A stretch of DNA of 64,000 nucleotides from positions 186,001 to 250,000 of the forward strand of contig NZ_JANKAS010000002.1 of the NCBI RefSeq assembly GCF_024622505.1. Direction: 5' to 3'. Made by a program: the position numbers and the translations under genes. Origin of the DNA: Irregularibacter muris. Lineage in GTDB: Bacteria; Bacillota; Clostridia; Eubacteriales; Garciellaceae. The notes under the pieces were generated by a model. It did not search any database and was not told where the DNA came from. It was given only the letters and a program-made list of their open reading frames with translations. How positions within the stretch are numbered: the stretch's first letter is position 1; every line of letters starts with the position of its first letter. Below are positions 53,132 through 61,841 of the stretch, piece by piece.

Positions 53132-54355
53132 ATGGAGCAAAAAATAATTGTAATCGGTGGTGGGGCAGCAGGAATGATGGCAGCAGGAATTGCTGCTCAA
53201 AAAGGTCTAGAGGTACATCTATTAGAAAGAAATGATAAACTAGGGAAAAAAATATTTATTACCGGAAAGGGAAGATGTAACTTTACCAATTCAGGAGATA
53301 TTGACTCTTTAATAGAAAATATAATGAGAAATCCATATTTTTTATATAGTGCATTATATACTTTTTCCAACAATGATTTAATAGACTTTTTCCATGGTTT
53401 AGGGGTTCGATCAAAAATTGAAAGAGGTAATAGAGTATTTCCCCAATCGGATAAATCCAGTGATATTATTAAAGCTCTTTCAAATTTTATAAATAGTGTA
53501 AATGTAAATATCCATTTAAACCAAAGGGTGAAGGAGATTTTAGTACATAATAAAAAAATTAAGGGTGTTATCTTAGAAAATGGAGAGAAAATTAATGCTA
53601 GTAAAGTAATTTTAGCAACAGGAGGACTATCCTATCCCAAAACTGGTTCAACAGGTGATGGATTTTATATGGCTAAAAAGCTAGGACATAATATTATCAA
53701 GCCTAGTCCATCCTTGGTACCCATGGTAGTAGATCAAGATTGGATTAGAGAGTTACAAGGGTTATCCTTAAGAAATGTTGAAGTGAATTTAATAAAAAAA
53801 GATAAAATAGTAAAAACCGCCTTTGGGGAGATGGTTTTTACTCATTATGGTGTATCTGGACCCATTATCTTATCCCTAAGTGCTTGTATGGAGCAGCCTT
53901 ATTCCAATTATTTTTTAAGCTTAAATTTAAAACCAGCTCTCACTGAGCAACAATTAGACTTAAGAATGCAGAAGGATTTTGAAAAATACTCTAAAAAACA
54001 ATATAAAAATTCTTTGCAGGATATTCTACCTAGAAAAATGATTCCTATCCTTATTAGACGCTCAGAAATAGATGGAGAAAAATTTGTTAACCAGATTACT
54101 AAAGAAGAAAGAAAAAAGCTAGTAAAACTAATGCAAAACTTTACACTTCCAATTAAAACATTAAGACCTATTGATGAGGCAATTGTAACATCAGGGGGTA
54201 TAGACACAAAAGAAATAAACTCCTCTACTATGGAATCCAAACTTATTGAAGGATTGTATTTTGCTGGGGAGATAATAGATGTTGATGCCTTAACGGGAGG
54301 ATATAATCTACAAATCGCATTTTCTACAGGTTATCTAGCGGGTTTAAATTCTTAG
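53132..54355 (+). CDS. HI0933/BaiN-like flavoprotein
   Basis: 407 aa. The N-terminal FAD-binding dinucleotide motif IVIGGGAAGMMAAG is followed by GKKIFITGKGRCNFTNSG near 45, the family hallmark. The C-terminal ends with TSGGIDTKEINSSTMESKL and DVDALTGGYNLQIAFSTG then YLAG. Members are called NAD(P)/FAD-dependent oxidoreductases; one relative reduces bile acids, but most have no known substrate. Its position upstream of cmk and plsC is recurrent in Clostridia, as I recall. The ribosome site is weak (AGAGGTAAA). Confidence 0.88.
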   Translation: MEQKIIVIGGGAAGMMAAGIAAQKGLEVHLLERNDKLGKKIFITGKGRCNFTNSGDIDSLIENIMRNPYFLYSALYTFSNNDLIDFFHGLGVRSKIERGNRVFPQSDKSSDIIKALSNFINSVNVNIHLNQRVKEILVHNKKIKGVILENGEKINASKVILATGGLSYPKTGSTGDGFYMAKKLGHNIIKPSPSLVPMVVDQDWIRELQGLSLRNVEVNLIKKDKIVKTAFGEMVFTHYGVSGPIILSLSACMEQPYSNYFLSLNLKPALTEQQLDLRMQKDFEKYSKKQYKNSLQDILPRKMIPILIRRSEIDGEKFVNQITKEERKKLVKLMQNFTLPIKTLRPIDEAIVTSGGIDTKEINSSTMESKLIEGLYFAGEIIDVDALTGGYNLQIAFSTGYLAGLNS

Positions 54356-54373
54356 TTTTTTGCATCATTTCAA

Positions 54374-54402
54374 TTGACAATGCATACCATAAAATATAAT
54401 AA
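54374..54402 (+). promoter_or_regulatory. Sigma-A-like promoter of the 54.4-kb membrane protein gene
   Basis: Perfect TTGACA (54374-54379) with TATAAT at 54395-54400 (15 bp) or TAATAA at 54397-54402 (17 bp). Confidence 0.5.
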
Positions 54403-54427
54403 TTTCAATCATTAGGAGGAAAAAGTT

Positions 54428-54898
54428 ATGAAAAAAAATAAGAAATTAAAAAACCCTTCTACAATTATAGAAAATGCATTGTTAAGATTATCCATATTGG
54501 GTTTATTGTCATTGGTTCTTGTACAATTTTCTTTATCTAATAATTCCATAAAATCTATTATACAAAACAATAATGAGGCAATTGCCGTCAAAGAAAGTTC
54601 ATCCTATATGGTTAAGGGTATTGTAGAGGTAGAAATTGAAAAATATGAGCAATATGAAAAAGTGGTATTTTTAAAAAATGGTGAAGCAATTCAAGATCTT
54701 GCTATAGACAACAATATCATAAAGCTGGAAGTCTATGATGGAGATGTCATAGAATTAGATACTACAAATTATGATATACCCATTAATATTAAAATTAAAA
54801 ATACTAGCGAAAATGTAGAGATACCTGATAAAAGTGATACATATAAAAGTGATGGAAATATAGTATATCTATTCAAAACAAAGATTGCCCAACAATGA
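54428..54898 (+). CDS. Hypothetical bitopic membrane protein
   Basis: 156 aa, not recognised. A short basic N-terminus is followed by one hydrophobic helix (about 22-42, LRLSILGLLSLVLVQFSLS), placing the remaining ~110 residues outside. That part contains YMVKGIVEVEIEKYEQYEKV and alternates beta-strand-like segments, ending in YLFKTKIAQQ. No Cys or catalytic motif is visible. It has its own promoter and AGGAGG site. Orthologues between the flavoprotein and cmk would show whether it is conserved; none can be claimed here. Confidence 0.7.
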   Translation: MKKNKKLKNPSTIIENALLRLSILGLLSLVLVQFSLSNNSIKSIIQNNNEAIAVKESSSYMVKGIVEVEIEKYEQYEKVVFLKNGEAIQDLAIDNNIIKLEVYDGDVIELDTTNYDIPINIKIKNTSENVEIPDKSDTYKSDGNIVYLFKTKIAQQ

Positions 54899-55046
54899 TA
54901 ATAGTTGAGTTATCTTTCATATTAACATATAATATGAGTGTTGGAAGAATCATCAAGTTAGCTACCCTACAGGGAAAATCACATTTTAAAGCTATACTTA
55001 ATTATTTTATCATAGCGGATTTAGTAAAATGAACAGGGGGACATAT

Positions 55047-55700
55047 ATGAGTCATATACATATTGCAATAGACGGACCAGCTGGGGCAGGGAAAAGTACA
55101 GTAGCTAAGGTAATTGCCCAAAAACTAAATATAACATATATTGATACGGGGGCTATGTATAGGGCATTAACCTTAAAAATTATACAGTCTAAAGTTAAAT
55201 TTGAGGATATTGATCGTATAATTGAGGTATGTAAAGGAACATCTATTGAATTAGATAATAATAGGGTTATTTTAGACGATGTCGATGTTACAGAGAAAAT
55301 ACGAGAACCTATAGTAAATTCTAATGTATCTCTTATTGCCAAAGTGCCTGAAGTGAGAAAGATACTAGTAGAAATACAACGTCAAACCGCTCAAGGTAAA
55401 AGTGTAGTGATGGATGGAAGAGATATTGGTACATATGTTCTACCCAATGCACCTTACAAATTTTATTTAACTGCCGCTATAAGCGAAAGAGCACAAAGAC
55501 GCTATTTAGAGTTAAAGAATAAGGGGTTTAATATAGGTCTAAAGGAGATAGAAGACGAAATAGCACAACGGGATAAAATTGATCAAGAACGGAGTATATC
55601 TCCATTAAAACCTGCACAAGATGCTATTATTATTAATACTACATCTAAAACAATTAAGCAAGTTGTAGAGGAAATTATTGATTTTATATATAGGGGGTAA
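55047..55700 (+). CDS. cmk: Cytidylate kinase
   Basis: 217 aa. The P-loop GPAGAGKST is at the N-terminus (IAIDGPAGAGKSTVAKVIA), then YIDTGAMYRALT, VVMDGRDIGTYVLPNA and a C-terminal RDKIDQERSISPLKPA then QDA, all standard for bacterial CMP/dCMP kinases. The frame reaches ATG 55029, but AGGGGG at 55034-55039 favours ATG 55047. cmk-plsC-S1 protein is a common Firmicute order. Confidence 0.95.
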   Translation: MSHIHIAIDGPAGAGKSTVAKVIAQKLNITYIDTGAMYRALTLKIIQSKVKFEDIDRIIEVCKGTSIELDNNRVILDDVDVTEKIREPIVNSNVSLIAKVPEVRKILVEIQRQTAQGKSVVMDGRDIGTYVLPNAPYKFYLTAAISERAQRRYLELKNKGFNIGLKEIEDEIAQRDKIDQERSISPLKPAQDAIIINTTSKTIKQVVEEIIDFIYRG

Positions 55701-55705
55701 AATGC

Positions 55706-56290
55706 ATGTTATATAGGATTGTAAAATCAGCAATTAAGCCCTTTTTAAAATTATTTTATAAAATTGAGGTAAAAGGCTTAGAAAATATCCCGCAGGATGG
55801 GGGTTGTATCGTTTGCTCCAATCACTATCACTGGCTAGACCCAATTATGGTAGCGTGTTTTACTAATAGACAAGTCCATTACATGGCAAAAAAAGAATTG
55901 TTTAAAAATAAATTCCTTAATAATTTTTTAAAAAGAATAGGTGCTTTCCCTGTGAATAGAGGAGCAGCAGACATCTCAGCCATCAAAAATGCGCTGAGGA
56001 TTGTAAAGGAAAATAAGGTTTTAGGAATATTTCCTGAGGGTACAAGAGTAAAATCAAAAGATCAACTTCCAGCAGAACCAGGCATAGCAATGATTGGTAT
56101 AAAGGGTAAGGCTACAATCGTTCCTATAGGCATATCTGGAAATTATACATTTAGATCCTCTGTTACAATGAATGTAGGACAACCCATTAGCCTAGAGAAG
56201 TATTATGGAAAAAAAAGCTCTATTAAAGAATTTGAAAGTATTAGTGAAGAGATTATGGTTGAGGTAAGAAATCTTATTGATACTATCTAG
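55706..56290 (+). CDS. plsC: 1-acyl-sn-glycerol-3-phosphate acyltransferase
   Basis: 194 aa membrane-associated enzyme acylating lysophosphatidate to phosphatidate. The HX4D motif is NHYHWLDPI near residue 38, and the substrate-binding motif is FPEGTR near 112, with a final VPIGISGNY segment. One N-terminal hydrophobic patch suggests membrane attachment. It starts 5 bp after cmk; the upstream ATG 55702 is out of frame. Confidence 0.93.
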   Translation: MLYRIVKSAIKPFLKLFYKIEVKGLENIPQDGGCIVCSNHYHWLDPIMVACFTNRQVHYMAKKELFKNKFLNNFLKRIGAFPVNRGAADISAIKNALRIVKENKVLGIFPEGTRVKSKDQLPAEPGIAMIGIKGKATIVPIGISGNYTFRSSVTMNVGQPISLEKYYGKKSSIKEFESISEEIMVEVRNLIDTI

Positions 56291-56344
56291 TATTAGAATT
56301 AAGGTATATACTTTAGGTAGAATAATAAAGGAGGTAATTTATAA

Positions 56345-57532
56345 ATGGAAAGAGAATTAGTGCATGGAGAGAATAAAAATAATGAGGAGCTTAGTTTCCA
56401 AAAGTCCTTAGAACAGACTATAGTAAATATTAAACCTGGAGATATCATTGAAGGAGATGTAATTTCTATAAATACAGATGAAATAGTAGTAAATATTGGA
56501 TATAAGGCTGATGGAGTTATTAGAAAAAGTGATTTTTCAAATAAGGATGACATCATTCTTTCTGAGGTTATCAACCCAGGAGAGAAAGTCAATGTTATGG
56601 TATTATCCCTCAATGATGATCAGGGAAATGTAATTTTATCAAAAAGAAAAGTCGATGAAAAGATAGCGGAAGAAAAAATCAAAAATGCCTATGAAAAAGA
56701 AGAAATTCTAAGAGGAAAAATTATCAAAAGTATAAAAGGTGGTTTTATAGTAGACATAGGGGATAAAGAAGTTTTTATGCCCATATCTCATTATCATGTT
56801 AAATTTATTAAAAACCCAGAATTAGCAGTCAATGAAGATGTACGAGGAAAAATCATTGAATATAATATTAAAAACAACAGAATAATTTTCTCCCAAAAAG
56901 TTGTCCTACAAGAAGAACAAGAAAAGAAAAAGAAAGAAGTATTGGAAAATCTAGAAGAAGGAAAAATAGTTTCTGGTACGGTAAAGAGTATAGTAAAATT
57001 TGGAGCTTTTATTGATCTAGGCGGAGTAGATGGATTAATTCATATTTCAGATTTATCCTGGGGAAGGACAAACAAACCAGAAGATGTACTATCAATTGGC
57101 GATATTGTCAAAACCAAGGTAATGGAAGTTAATAAAGATACAGGAAAAGTAAAACTAAGCTTAAAACACCTAGTAGAAGAGCCATGGGCAAAAGTTCTTA
57201 GAATACATACTCTTGGTGATAAGATAAAGGCCAAAGTTGTTAAAATAACTGCCTTTGGTGCTTTTGCTGAAATCATCCCAGGTGTAGAAGGACTTATTCA
57301 TAAATCTCAAATTTCCTTTGAACCAGTGGAAAAGGTAGAAGATTATTTAAAACCTGGTCAAGAAGTAGAAGTTCAAATAATTGACATGGATAAGGATAAG
57401 AGAAAAATCGGCTTAAGTATGACCGCTCTTCAGGACAAACCTGTAAAAAAAATACAAGAAAATGAAACTGTTTACGCAGAGGAAGATACGTTAACTTTAG
57501 GGGATGTATTCGGGAGTATGTTTAAAGAATAA
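56345..57532 (+). CDS. S1 RNA-binding domain protein (RpsA/YpfD-like)
   Basis: 395 aa with four S1 domains: about 31-100 (IKPGDIIEGDVISI), 115-185 (GKIIKSIKGGFIVDIG), 200-270 (VKSIVKFGAFIDLGGVDGL) and 285-360 (VKITAFGAFAEIIPGVEGL). Domains 3 and 4 carry the canonical FGAF signature. It is short relative to the six-domain proteobacterial S1, matching the YpfD class encoded after cmk in Firmicutes. Its ribosomal role is uncertain there. AAGGAGGT precedes the ATG. Confidence 0.9.
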   Translation: MERELVHGENKNNEELSFQKSLEQTIVNIKPGDIIEGDVISINTDEIVVNIGYKADGVIRKSDFSNKDDIILSEVINPGEKVNVMVLSLNDDQGNVILSKRKVDEKIAEEKIKNAYEKEEILRGKIIKSIKGGFIVDIGDKEVFMPISHYHVKFIKNPELAVNEDVRGKIIEYNIKNNRIIFSQKVVLQEEQEKKKKEVLENLEEGKIVSGTVKSIVKFGAFIDLGGVDGLIHISDLSWGRTNKPEDVLSIGDIVKTKVMEVNKDTGKVKLSLKHLVEEPWAKVLRIHTLGDKIKAKVVKITAFGAFAEIIPGVEGLIHKSQISFEPVEKVEDYLKPGQEVEVQIIDMDKDKRKIGLSMTALQDKPVKKIQENETVYAEEDTLTLGDVFGSMFKE

Positions 57533-57624
57533 AAATATATTTGTGTGAGTATATTCCATAAAAAATGGGTAAAATATTATTGACCTCACATAATAACATT
57601 GAAACCCCCTTTACATTCTTATTA

Positions 57625-57659
57625 GGTGATATGCGCCTCCGCATATCACCCTTTTTCTT
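57625..57659 (+). terminator. Rho-independent terminator of cmk-plsC-S1 unit
   Basis: An 11-bp perfect stem (GGTGATATGCG/CGCATATCACC, loop CCTC) is followed by CTTTTTCTT. Confidence 0.9.
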
Positions 57660-57696
57660 AAAATTAAAAAGTGCTAAAATTAAAGGAGAATTGATA

Positions 57697-58101
57697 ATGG
57701 AAAAAACACTCGTTATAATAAAACCCGATGGCGTAAAAAGAGGGTTAATAGGAAATATAATTAAAAGAATTGAGGATAAAGGATATATAATCAGTGCTAT
57801 GATGATGAAACAATTATCCAAAGAACAACTTGATCAACATTACGAGGAACATAAAAACAAAACCTTTTATCCTAGTTTAGTTTCTTATATGAGCTCAGGA
57901 AATTCCCTTATTATGATAGTAGAAGGGGTAAATGCTATAAAAGGAATGAGGAAAATCATGGGGGCTACTGATCCAATAGAGGCAGAGCCAGGATCAATTA
58001 GAGGCATGTATGGAAACAATAAAACTCAAAATCTTATCCATGGTTCTGATTCATTAGAAAGCGCTGAGCGAGAAATAAATTTATTCTTTAATTCTTTTTA
58101 A
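57697..58101 (+). CDS. ndk: Nucleoside diphosphate kinase
   Basis: 134 aa. EKTLVIIKPDGVKRGLIG begins the protein, and NLIHGSDSLESAEREI holds the catalytic His (~115) that carries the phosphate between nucleotides. Length is slightly short but normal for Firmicutes. The open frame begins at 57565 through the upstream terminator; AAAGGAGAA fixes ATG 57697. It equilibrates NTP pools and lies close to, but is separate from, the cmk unit. Confidence 0.95.
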   Translation: MEKTLVIIKPDGVKRGLIGNIIKRIEDKGYIISAMMMKQLSKEQLDQHYEEHKNKTFYPSLVSYMSSGNSLIMIVEGVNAIKGMRKIMGATDPIEAEPGSIRGMYGNNKTQNLIHGSDSLESAEREINLFFNSF

Positions 58102-58151
58102 TAAAATAAAATGATCTATACATAATGAACTTTAAAAAGGAGGGAAGACTG

Positions 58152-59213
58152 TTGTTGGATATACAAAAAACTTTAGAATTAATTACACCTATTGCCGGTG
58201 TATCCGGTAATGAAATGAAAGTTTCAGGCTACATTAAGGATTTGTTTTCAAAGACCTGCAACACTGTCAAAGAAGATGCTTTAGGTAATATCATAGCTAT
58301 AAAAGAGGGATCTGGAAACAAAAAGGCAAGAAGAAAAATAATGTTAGCTGCTCACATGGATGAAATAGGGCTAATGGTAAAAAAAATTGACAAGAAAGGC
58401 TTTGTTTTTTTTACCAATGTAGGGGGTATGGATTATAGAACATTACTATCTCAAGAAGTTACTATTCATGGAAAGAAAGATATTTTTGGAGTTATAGGAG
58501 CAAAACCACCTCACCTACAAAAACAAAATGAGAAAAATAAGTCGATCAAAATGGATGAACTCTATATAGATGTTGGCCTTTCAAAGGAAGAACTAGAAAA
58601 ATGGATAGACATTGGAGATTTTATTACCATCAATAGAGACCTTACTTCTTTACAGGGTGAGTACATAACAGGTAAAGCCTTAGACGATAGAGGGGGTATT
58701 GCAGCTTTGTTGGAGTGTATGAAAGAATTAGAACATATCAATCACCAACTAGATGTATACTTTGTTGCTACCGTTCAGGAAGAAGTAGGCTTACGAGGGG
58801 CAATCACTAGTACCTATGGGATTATGCCAGATTTGGGAATTGCCATTGATGTGGGCCATGGAAGAACCCCAGGAGTGCCAAAAGAAGACACTATAGAACT
58901 AGATAAAGGACCCGCTATAGGTTTAGGCCCTAATATTCATCCTAAAATAAATAAAAAACTAATTGAAATAGCTAAAAAATTTAATATCCCCTATCAACCT
59001 GAAGTTATTCCAGGCAGATCGGGTACAGATGCTTGGGCTATGCAAGTGACGCAAAGTGGAGTACCTACAGGACTTTTATCGATTCCTTTAAGATATATGC
59101 ATACGTCAGTGGAAGTAGCTAGCAAGAAAGATATTGAATTAACAGGTAGAATGTTGTCCCTATTTATTGCTAGTTTAAATGACATAAATTGGGAGGAATG
59201 GCTATGCTATTAA
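58152..59213 (+). CDS. M42-family aminopeptidase, copy 1
   Basis: 353 aa. Metal ligands are visible in LAAHMDEIGLM (His, Asp), KALDDRGGI (bridging Asp), VQEEVGLRG (catalytic and ligand Glu), AIDVGHGRTPG (Asp) and YMHTSVEV (His). An internal PDZ-like insert (about 70-160) is typical. M42 enzymes form large tetrahedral aminopeptidase particles that finish peptide breakdown. The frame opens at ATG 58125, but AGGAGG at 58138-58143 sets TTG 58152. It overlaps copy 2 by 10 bp. Confidence 0.9.
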   Translation: MLDIQKTLELITPIAGVSGNEMKVSGYIKDLFSKTCNTVKEDALGNIIAIKEGSGNKKARRKIMLAAHMDEIGLMVKKIDKKGFVFFTNVGGMDYRTLLSQEVTIHGKKDIFGVIGAKPPHLQKQNEKNKSIKMDELYIDVGLSKEELEKWIDIGDFITINRDLTSLQGEYITGKALDDRGGIAALLECMKELEHINHQLDVYFVATVQEEVGLRGAITSTYGIMPDLGIAIDVGHGRTPGVPKEDTIELDKGPAIGLGPNIHPKINKKLIEIAKKFNIPYQPEVIPGRSGTDAWAMQVTQSGVPTGLLSIPLRYMHTSVEVASKKDIELTGRMLSLFIASLNDINWEEWLCY

Positions 59214-60226
59214 AAAAGCTAACTGAATCTTCAGGTGTATCAGGTAATGAGCAAGAAGTAAGAGCTTTAATTATCCAAGAAATTAAGGATAAAGTAGACC
59301 ATATACAGATTGATAATTTAGGGAATGTGATTGCCTATAAGAAAGGTAAAGGCAATGTTAACAAAAAAGTAATGCTTTGTGCTCACATGGATGAAGTGGG
59401 ATTAATCATTACAAGTATTGAATCAGACGGACTTCTTAAATTTAAGCCAGTAGGGGGTATAGATCCCAGAATACTGGTATCTAAAGTAGTTAATATAGGG
59501 GAAAATAAAATACCCGGAGTAATAGGAGCAAAGGCAATACATCTCCAAGAGCCCAAGGAAAGGGAAAAGGCATTAAAAGTTAGTGAATTATATATTGATA
59601 TTGGTGCCACCTCTAAAGAAGAAGCAGAAAAAATAATTGATTTGGGGGATTATGCTACTTTTCATAGTAAATATATTGAATTTGGGGATGGGTTAATTAA
59701 AGCTAAGGCCCTAGACGACCGTGTAGGATGTGCGATTATCACCCAGATGTTGGATGAGGACTATGACTTTACATTATATGCTGTCTTTACTGTGCAGGAA
59801 GAAGTCGGGCTGAGGGGAGCAGGTGTAGCTGCTTTTGATGTGGATCCTGATATCGCTTTAGTAATAGAAGGAACTACTTGTTCAGACGTACCAGGAACAG
59901 CTGAACATGAATATGCTACAAAATTAGGACATGGACCTGCTATTTCCATTATGGATATGGCCTCTTACTCAGACAAGAATATTTCTAGGATGCTATATGA
60001 ACTAGGAAAATCAAATAATATCCCTGTTCAGTATAAAAAAACAACTTTTGGAGGAAATGATGCTGGTGCAATCCATCTCACTAAAGAAGGGATAAGAACA
60101 GGTGCTATATCTATTCCTTGTAGATATATCCACTCTCCTTCATCGGTAATGAGTCTAAATGACTATAAAGGGTGTAGGGATATAGTAAGGTTTTTCTTAG
60201 AACATATTGAGAAGGGAGAAATTTAA
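59204..60226 (+). CDS. M42-family aminopeptidase, copy 2
   Basis: 340 aa, same fold as its neighbours. Ligands lie in LCAHMDEVGLI, KALDDRVGC, VQEEVGLRG and YIHSPSSV. The fourth ligand segment reads VIEGTTCSDVPG, with Glu where copies 1 and 3 have Asp (AIDVGH, AVDVTS), a known alternative in the family that may go with different specificity. ATG 59204 follows GGGAGGA; an earlier ATG at 59189 lies upstream of that site. Translational coupling to copy 1 is likely. Confidence 0.9.
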   Translation: MLLKKLTESSGVSGNEQEVRALIIQEIKDKVDHIQIDNLGNVIAYKKGKGNVNKKVMLCAHMDEVGLIITSIESDGLLKFKPVGGIDPRILVSKVVNIGENKIPGVIGAKAIHLQEPKEREKALKVSELYIDIGATSKEEAEKIIDLGDYATFHSKYIEFGDGLIKAKALDDRVGCAIITQMLDEDYDFTLYAVFTVQEEVGLRGAGVAAFDVDPDIALVIEGTTCSDVPGTAEHEYATKLGHGPAISIMDMASYSDKNISRMLYELGKSNNIPVQYKKTTFGGNDAGAIHLTKEGIRTGAISIPCRYIHSPSSVMSLNDYKGCRDIVRFFLEHIEKGEI

Positions 60227-61222
60227 ATGGATAACACGAAACTGAATTTTTTAAAACAATTATTAGATACCTTTGGACCTTCAGGTAATGAAGAACATAT
60301 TCGAGAACTAATACAAAAGGAAATAAAAGACTATGTAGACGAAATAAAAATAGATTCTCTAGGCAATTTAATTGCCCATAAAAAAGGTATAGGAAAGAAA
60401 ATCATGTTAGCGGCCCATATGGATGAAATTGGACTTATTATTACTCATATAGATAAAAATGGATTTTTAAGGTTTTCTAATATTGGTGGAGTTTCTGCTT
60501 CTATATCTCTTGGTCAAAAAATATCTCTTAAAGATGGCACTATTGGGGTTGTATCTAGTGAGCATTTGGAGGAAATAAAAGAGTTAAAACTAGACAAACT
60601 ATATATTGATATAGGTGCAAATAGTAGGGAAGAAGCTGAGAAAAAGGTTTCTATTGGAAGTGTTGTGAGTTTTTATGGTCCTTTAAGTGTAAATGATAAT
60701 CGTGCGATATCAAAAGCTATGGATGACCGAATAGGATGTTTTGTTCTTGTCGAGATCATTAAAAATATGAAAGATAACAATAAAGACTTATATTTTGTCT
60801 TTACCGTACAAGAAGAACTAGGTATTAGGGGCGCAAAAACCTCTGCCTATGGCATTGATCCTGACCTAGGCATTGCCGTTGATGTTACTTCCACAGGTGA
60901 TACCCCTAAATGTAAAAGCATGGAAGTGTCCTTGGGAAAAGGTCCCACAGTAAAAATCATGGATGGTTCTGTAATGTGTCATCCTAGAGTAAAAGAACTA
61001 TTAATTTCTACAGCTAAGAAATATAATATACCTTATCAATTAGAAGTATTAGAATATGGTGGAACAGATGCAGGTGCCATTCACTTGACGAGGGAAGGTA
61101 TTCCTTCTGGTGCAGTATCTATTCCCACTCGTTATATTCATAGCCCTGGTGAAATGGTAGACTTAAAAGACGTGGAATATGCAATAGAACTATTAGCAAA
61201 ATCTTTACAAGAAGAAATATAG
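60227..61222 (+). CDS. M42-family aminopeptidase, copy 3
   Basis: 331 aa. Ligands are in LAAHMDEIGLI, KAMDDRIGC, VQEELGIRG, AVDVTSTGDTP and YIHSPGEM. Its start codon immediately follows the copy 2 stop (TAAATG), with AAGGGAGAA as ribosome site. Three tandem, diverged copies suggest subunits of different specificity that could co-assemble into one particle, as reported for some archaeal M42 peptidases. No peptide transporter or substrate gene adjoins the operon. Confidence 0.9.
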   Translation: MDNTKLNFLKQLLDTFGPSGNEEHIRELIQKEIKDYVDEIKIDSLGNLIAHKKGIGKKIMLAAHMDEIGLIITHIDKNGFLRFSNIGGVSASISLGQKISLKDGTIGVVSSEHLEEIKELKLDKLYIDIGANSREEAEKKVSIGSVVSFYGPLSVNDNRAISKAMDDRIGCFVLVEIIKNMKDNNKDLYFVFTVQEELGIRGAKTSAYGIDPDLGIAVDVTSTGDTPKCKSMEVSLGKGPTVKIMDGSVMCHPRVKELLISTAKKYNIPYQLEVLEYGGTDAGAIHLTREGIPSGAVSIPTRYIHSPGEMVDLKDVEYAIELLAKSLQEEI

Positions 61223-61242
61223 ACAAGAAAGCGAATAGAACC

Positions 61243-61300
61243 GCTCTATTGATAGAGGAAAGTTTGGTTCCTTATTCGTAAAACCAACTTTCCTCTATTA
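61243..61300 (+). promoter_or_regulatory. Alternative hairpins after the M42 operon
   Basis: TAGAGGAAAGTTTGGTT (61253-61269) pairs with AACCAACTTTCCTCTA (61282-61297) with one bulge. The same TAGAG can instead pair with CTCTA at about 61243, so two structures exclude each other. No T tract follows; a terminator-like hairpin lies 20 bp downstream. Confidence 0.45.
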
Positions 61301-61318
61301 AAATAATCAAAATAAAAA

Positions 61319-61345
61319 AAGGAATCTTAGAAGATTCCTTTTTAT
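61319..61345. terminator. Bidirectional terminator between M42 genes and tRNA operon
   Basis: AAGGAATCTT pairs with AAGATTCCTT across AG, flanked by A7 on the left and T5 on the right. It can end the M42 transcript on the + strand and the tRNA transcript on the - strand. Confidence 0.85.
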
Positions 61346-61364
61346 TATGTATTCTTTTAAAAAA

Positions 61365-61439
61365 TGGAGCTGGCGATAGGAATCGAACCTACAACCTGCT
61401 GATTACAAGTCAGCTGCTCTACCGTTGAGCCACGCCAGC
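61365..61439 (-). tRNA. tRNA-Thr (TGT)
   Basis: 75 nt including encoded CCA. Acceptor GCTGGCG/CGCCAGC, anticodon loop CTTGTAA, T arm GGTTCGATTCC. Last of four tRNAs in the operon. Confidence 0.95.
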
Positions 61440-61453
61440 ACTACCAAGAAAAA

Positions 61454-61529
<76 letters not shown>

Positions 61530-61534
61530 AATTA

Positions 61535-61611
61535 TGGTGGGCCTTCAGGGACTCGAACCCCGGACCGACCGGTTATGAGCCGGTTGCTCTAACCAACTGA
61601 GCTAAAGGCCC
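61535..61611 (-). tRNA. tRNA-Met (CAT)
   Basis: 77 nt including encoded CCA. Acceptor GGGCCTT/AAGGCCC is fully paired and the anticodon stem is ACCGG/CCGGT, so it is not the initiator type. Elongator Met is likely; a lysidine-modified tRNA-Ile with CAT cannot be excluded by eye. Confidence 0.9.
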
Positions 61612-61620
61612 CAAATTATA

Positions 61621-61697
61621 TGGTCGAGGTGGAGGGATTCGAACCCCCGGCCCCATGGTCCCAAACCATGTGCGCTACCAAACTGCGCTACACCTCG
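61621..61697 (-). tRNA. tRNA-Pro (TGG)
   Basis: 77 nt including encoded CCA. Acceptor CGAGGTG/CACCTCG, anticodon loop TTTGGGA. First tRNA of the operon, about 10 nt after the inferred transcription start. Confidence 0.95.
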
Positions 61698-61714
61698 TTA
61701 TAACGACAATTAAT

Positions 61715-61743
61715 AATATACATCATAAAAGATAAAAAGTCAA
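61715..61743 (-). promoter_or_regulatory. Sigma-A promoter of the tRNA operon
   Basis: Read on the minus strand: TTGACT (61743-61738), 17 bp, TATATT (61720-61715). The spacer is ideal and the distance to tRNA-Pro is short. It should drive Pro-Met-Phe-Thr. Confidence 0.7.
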
Positions 61744-61841
61744 ATAAAATTTTTAATTTTATTATTTTTTAATAATAGGGGGCAATGATGTCAACCTACT
61801 TGCATTATTATTCATAATTTATGAAATAAAATATAAGTTAA

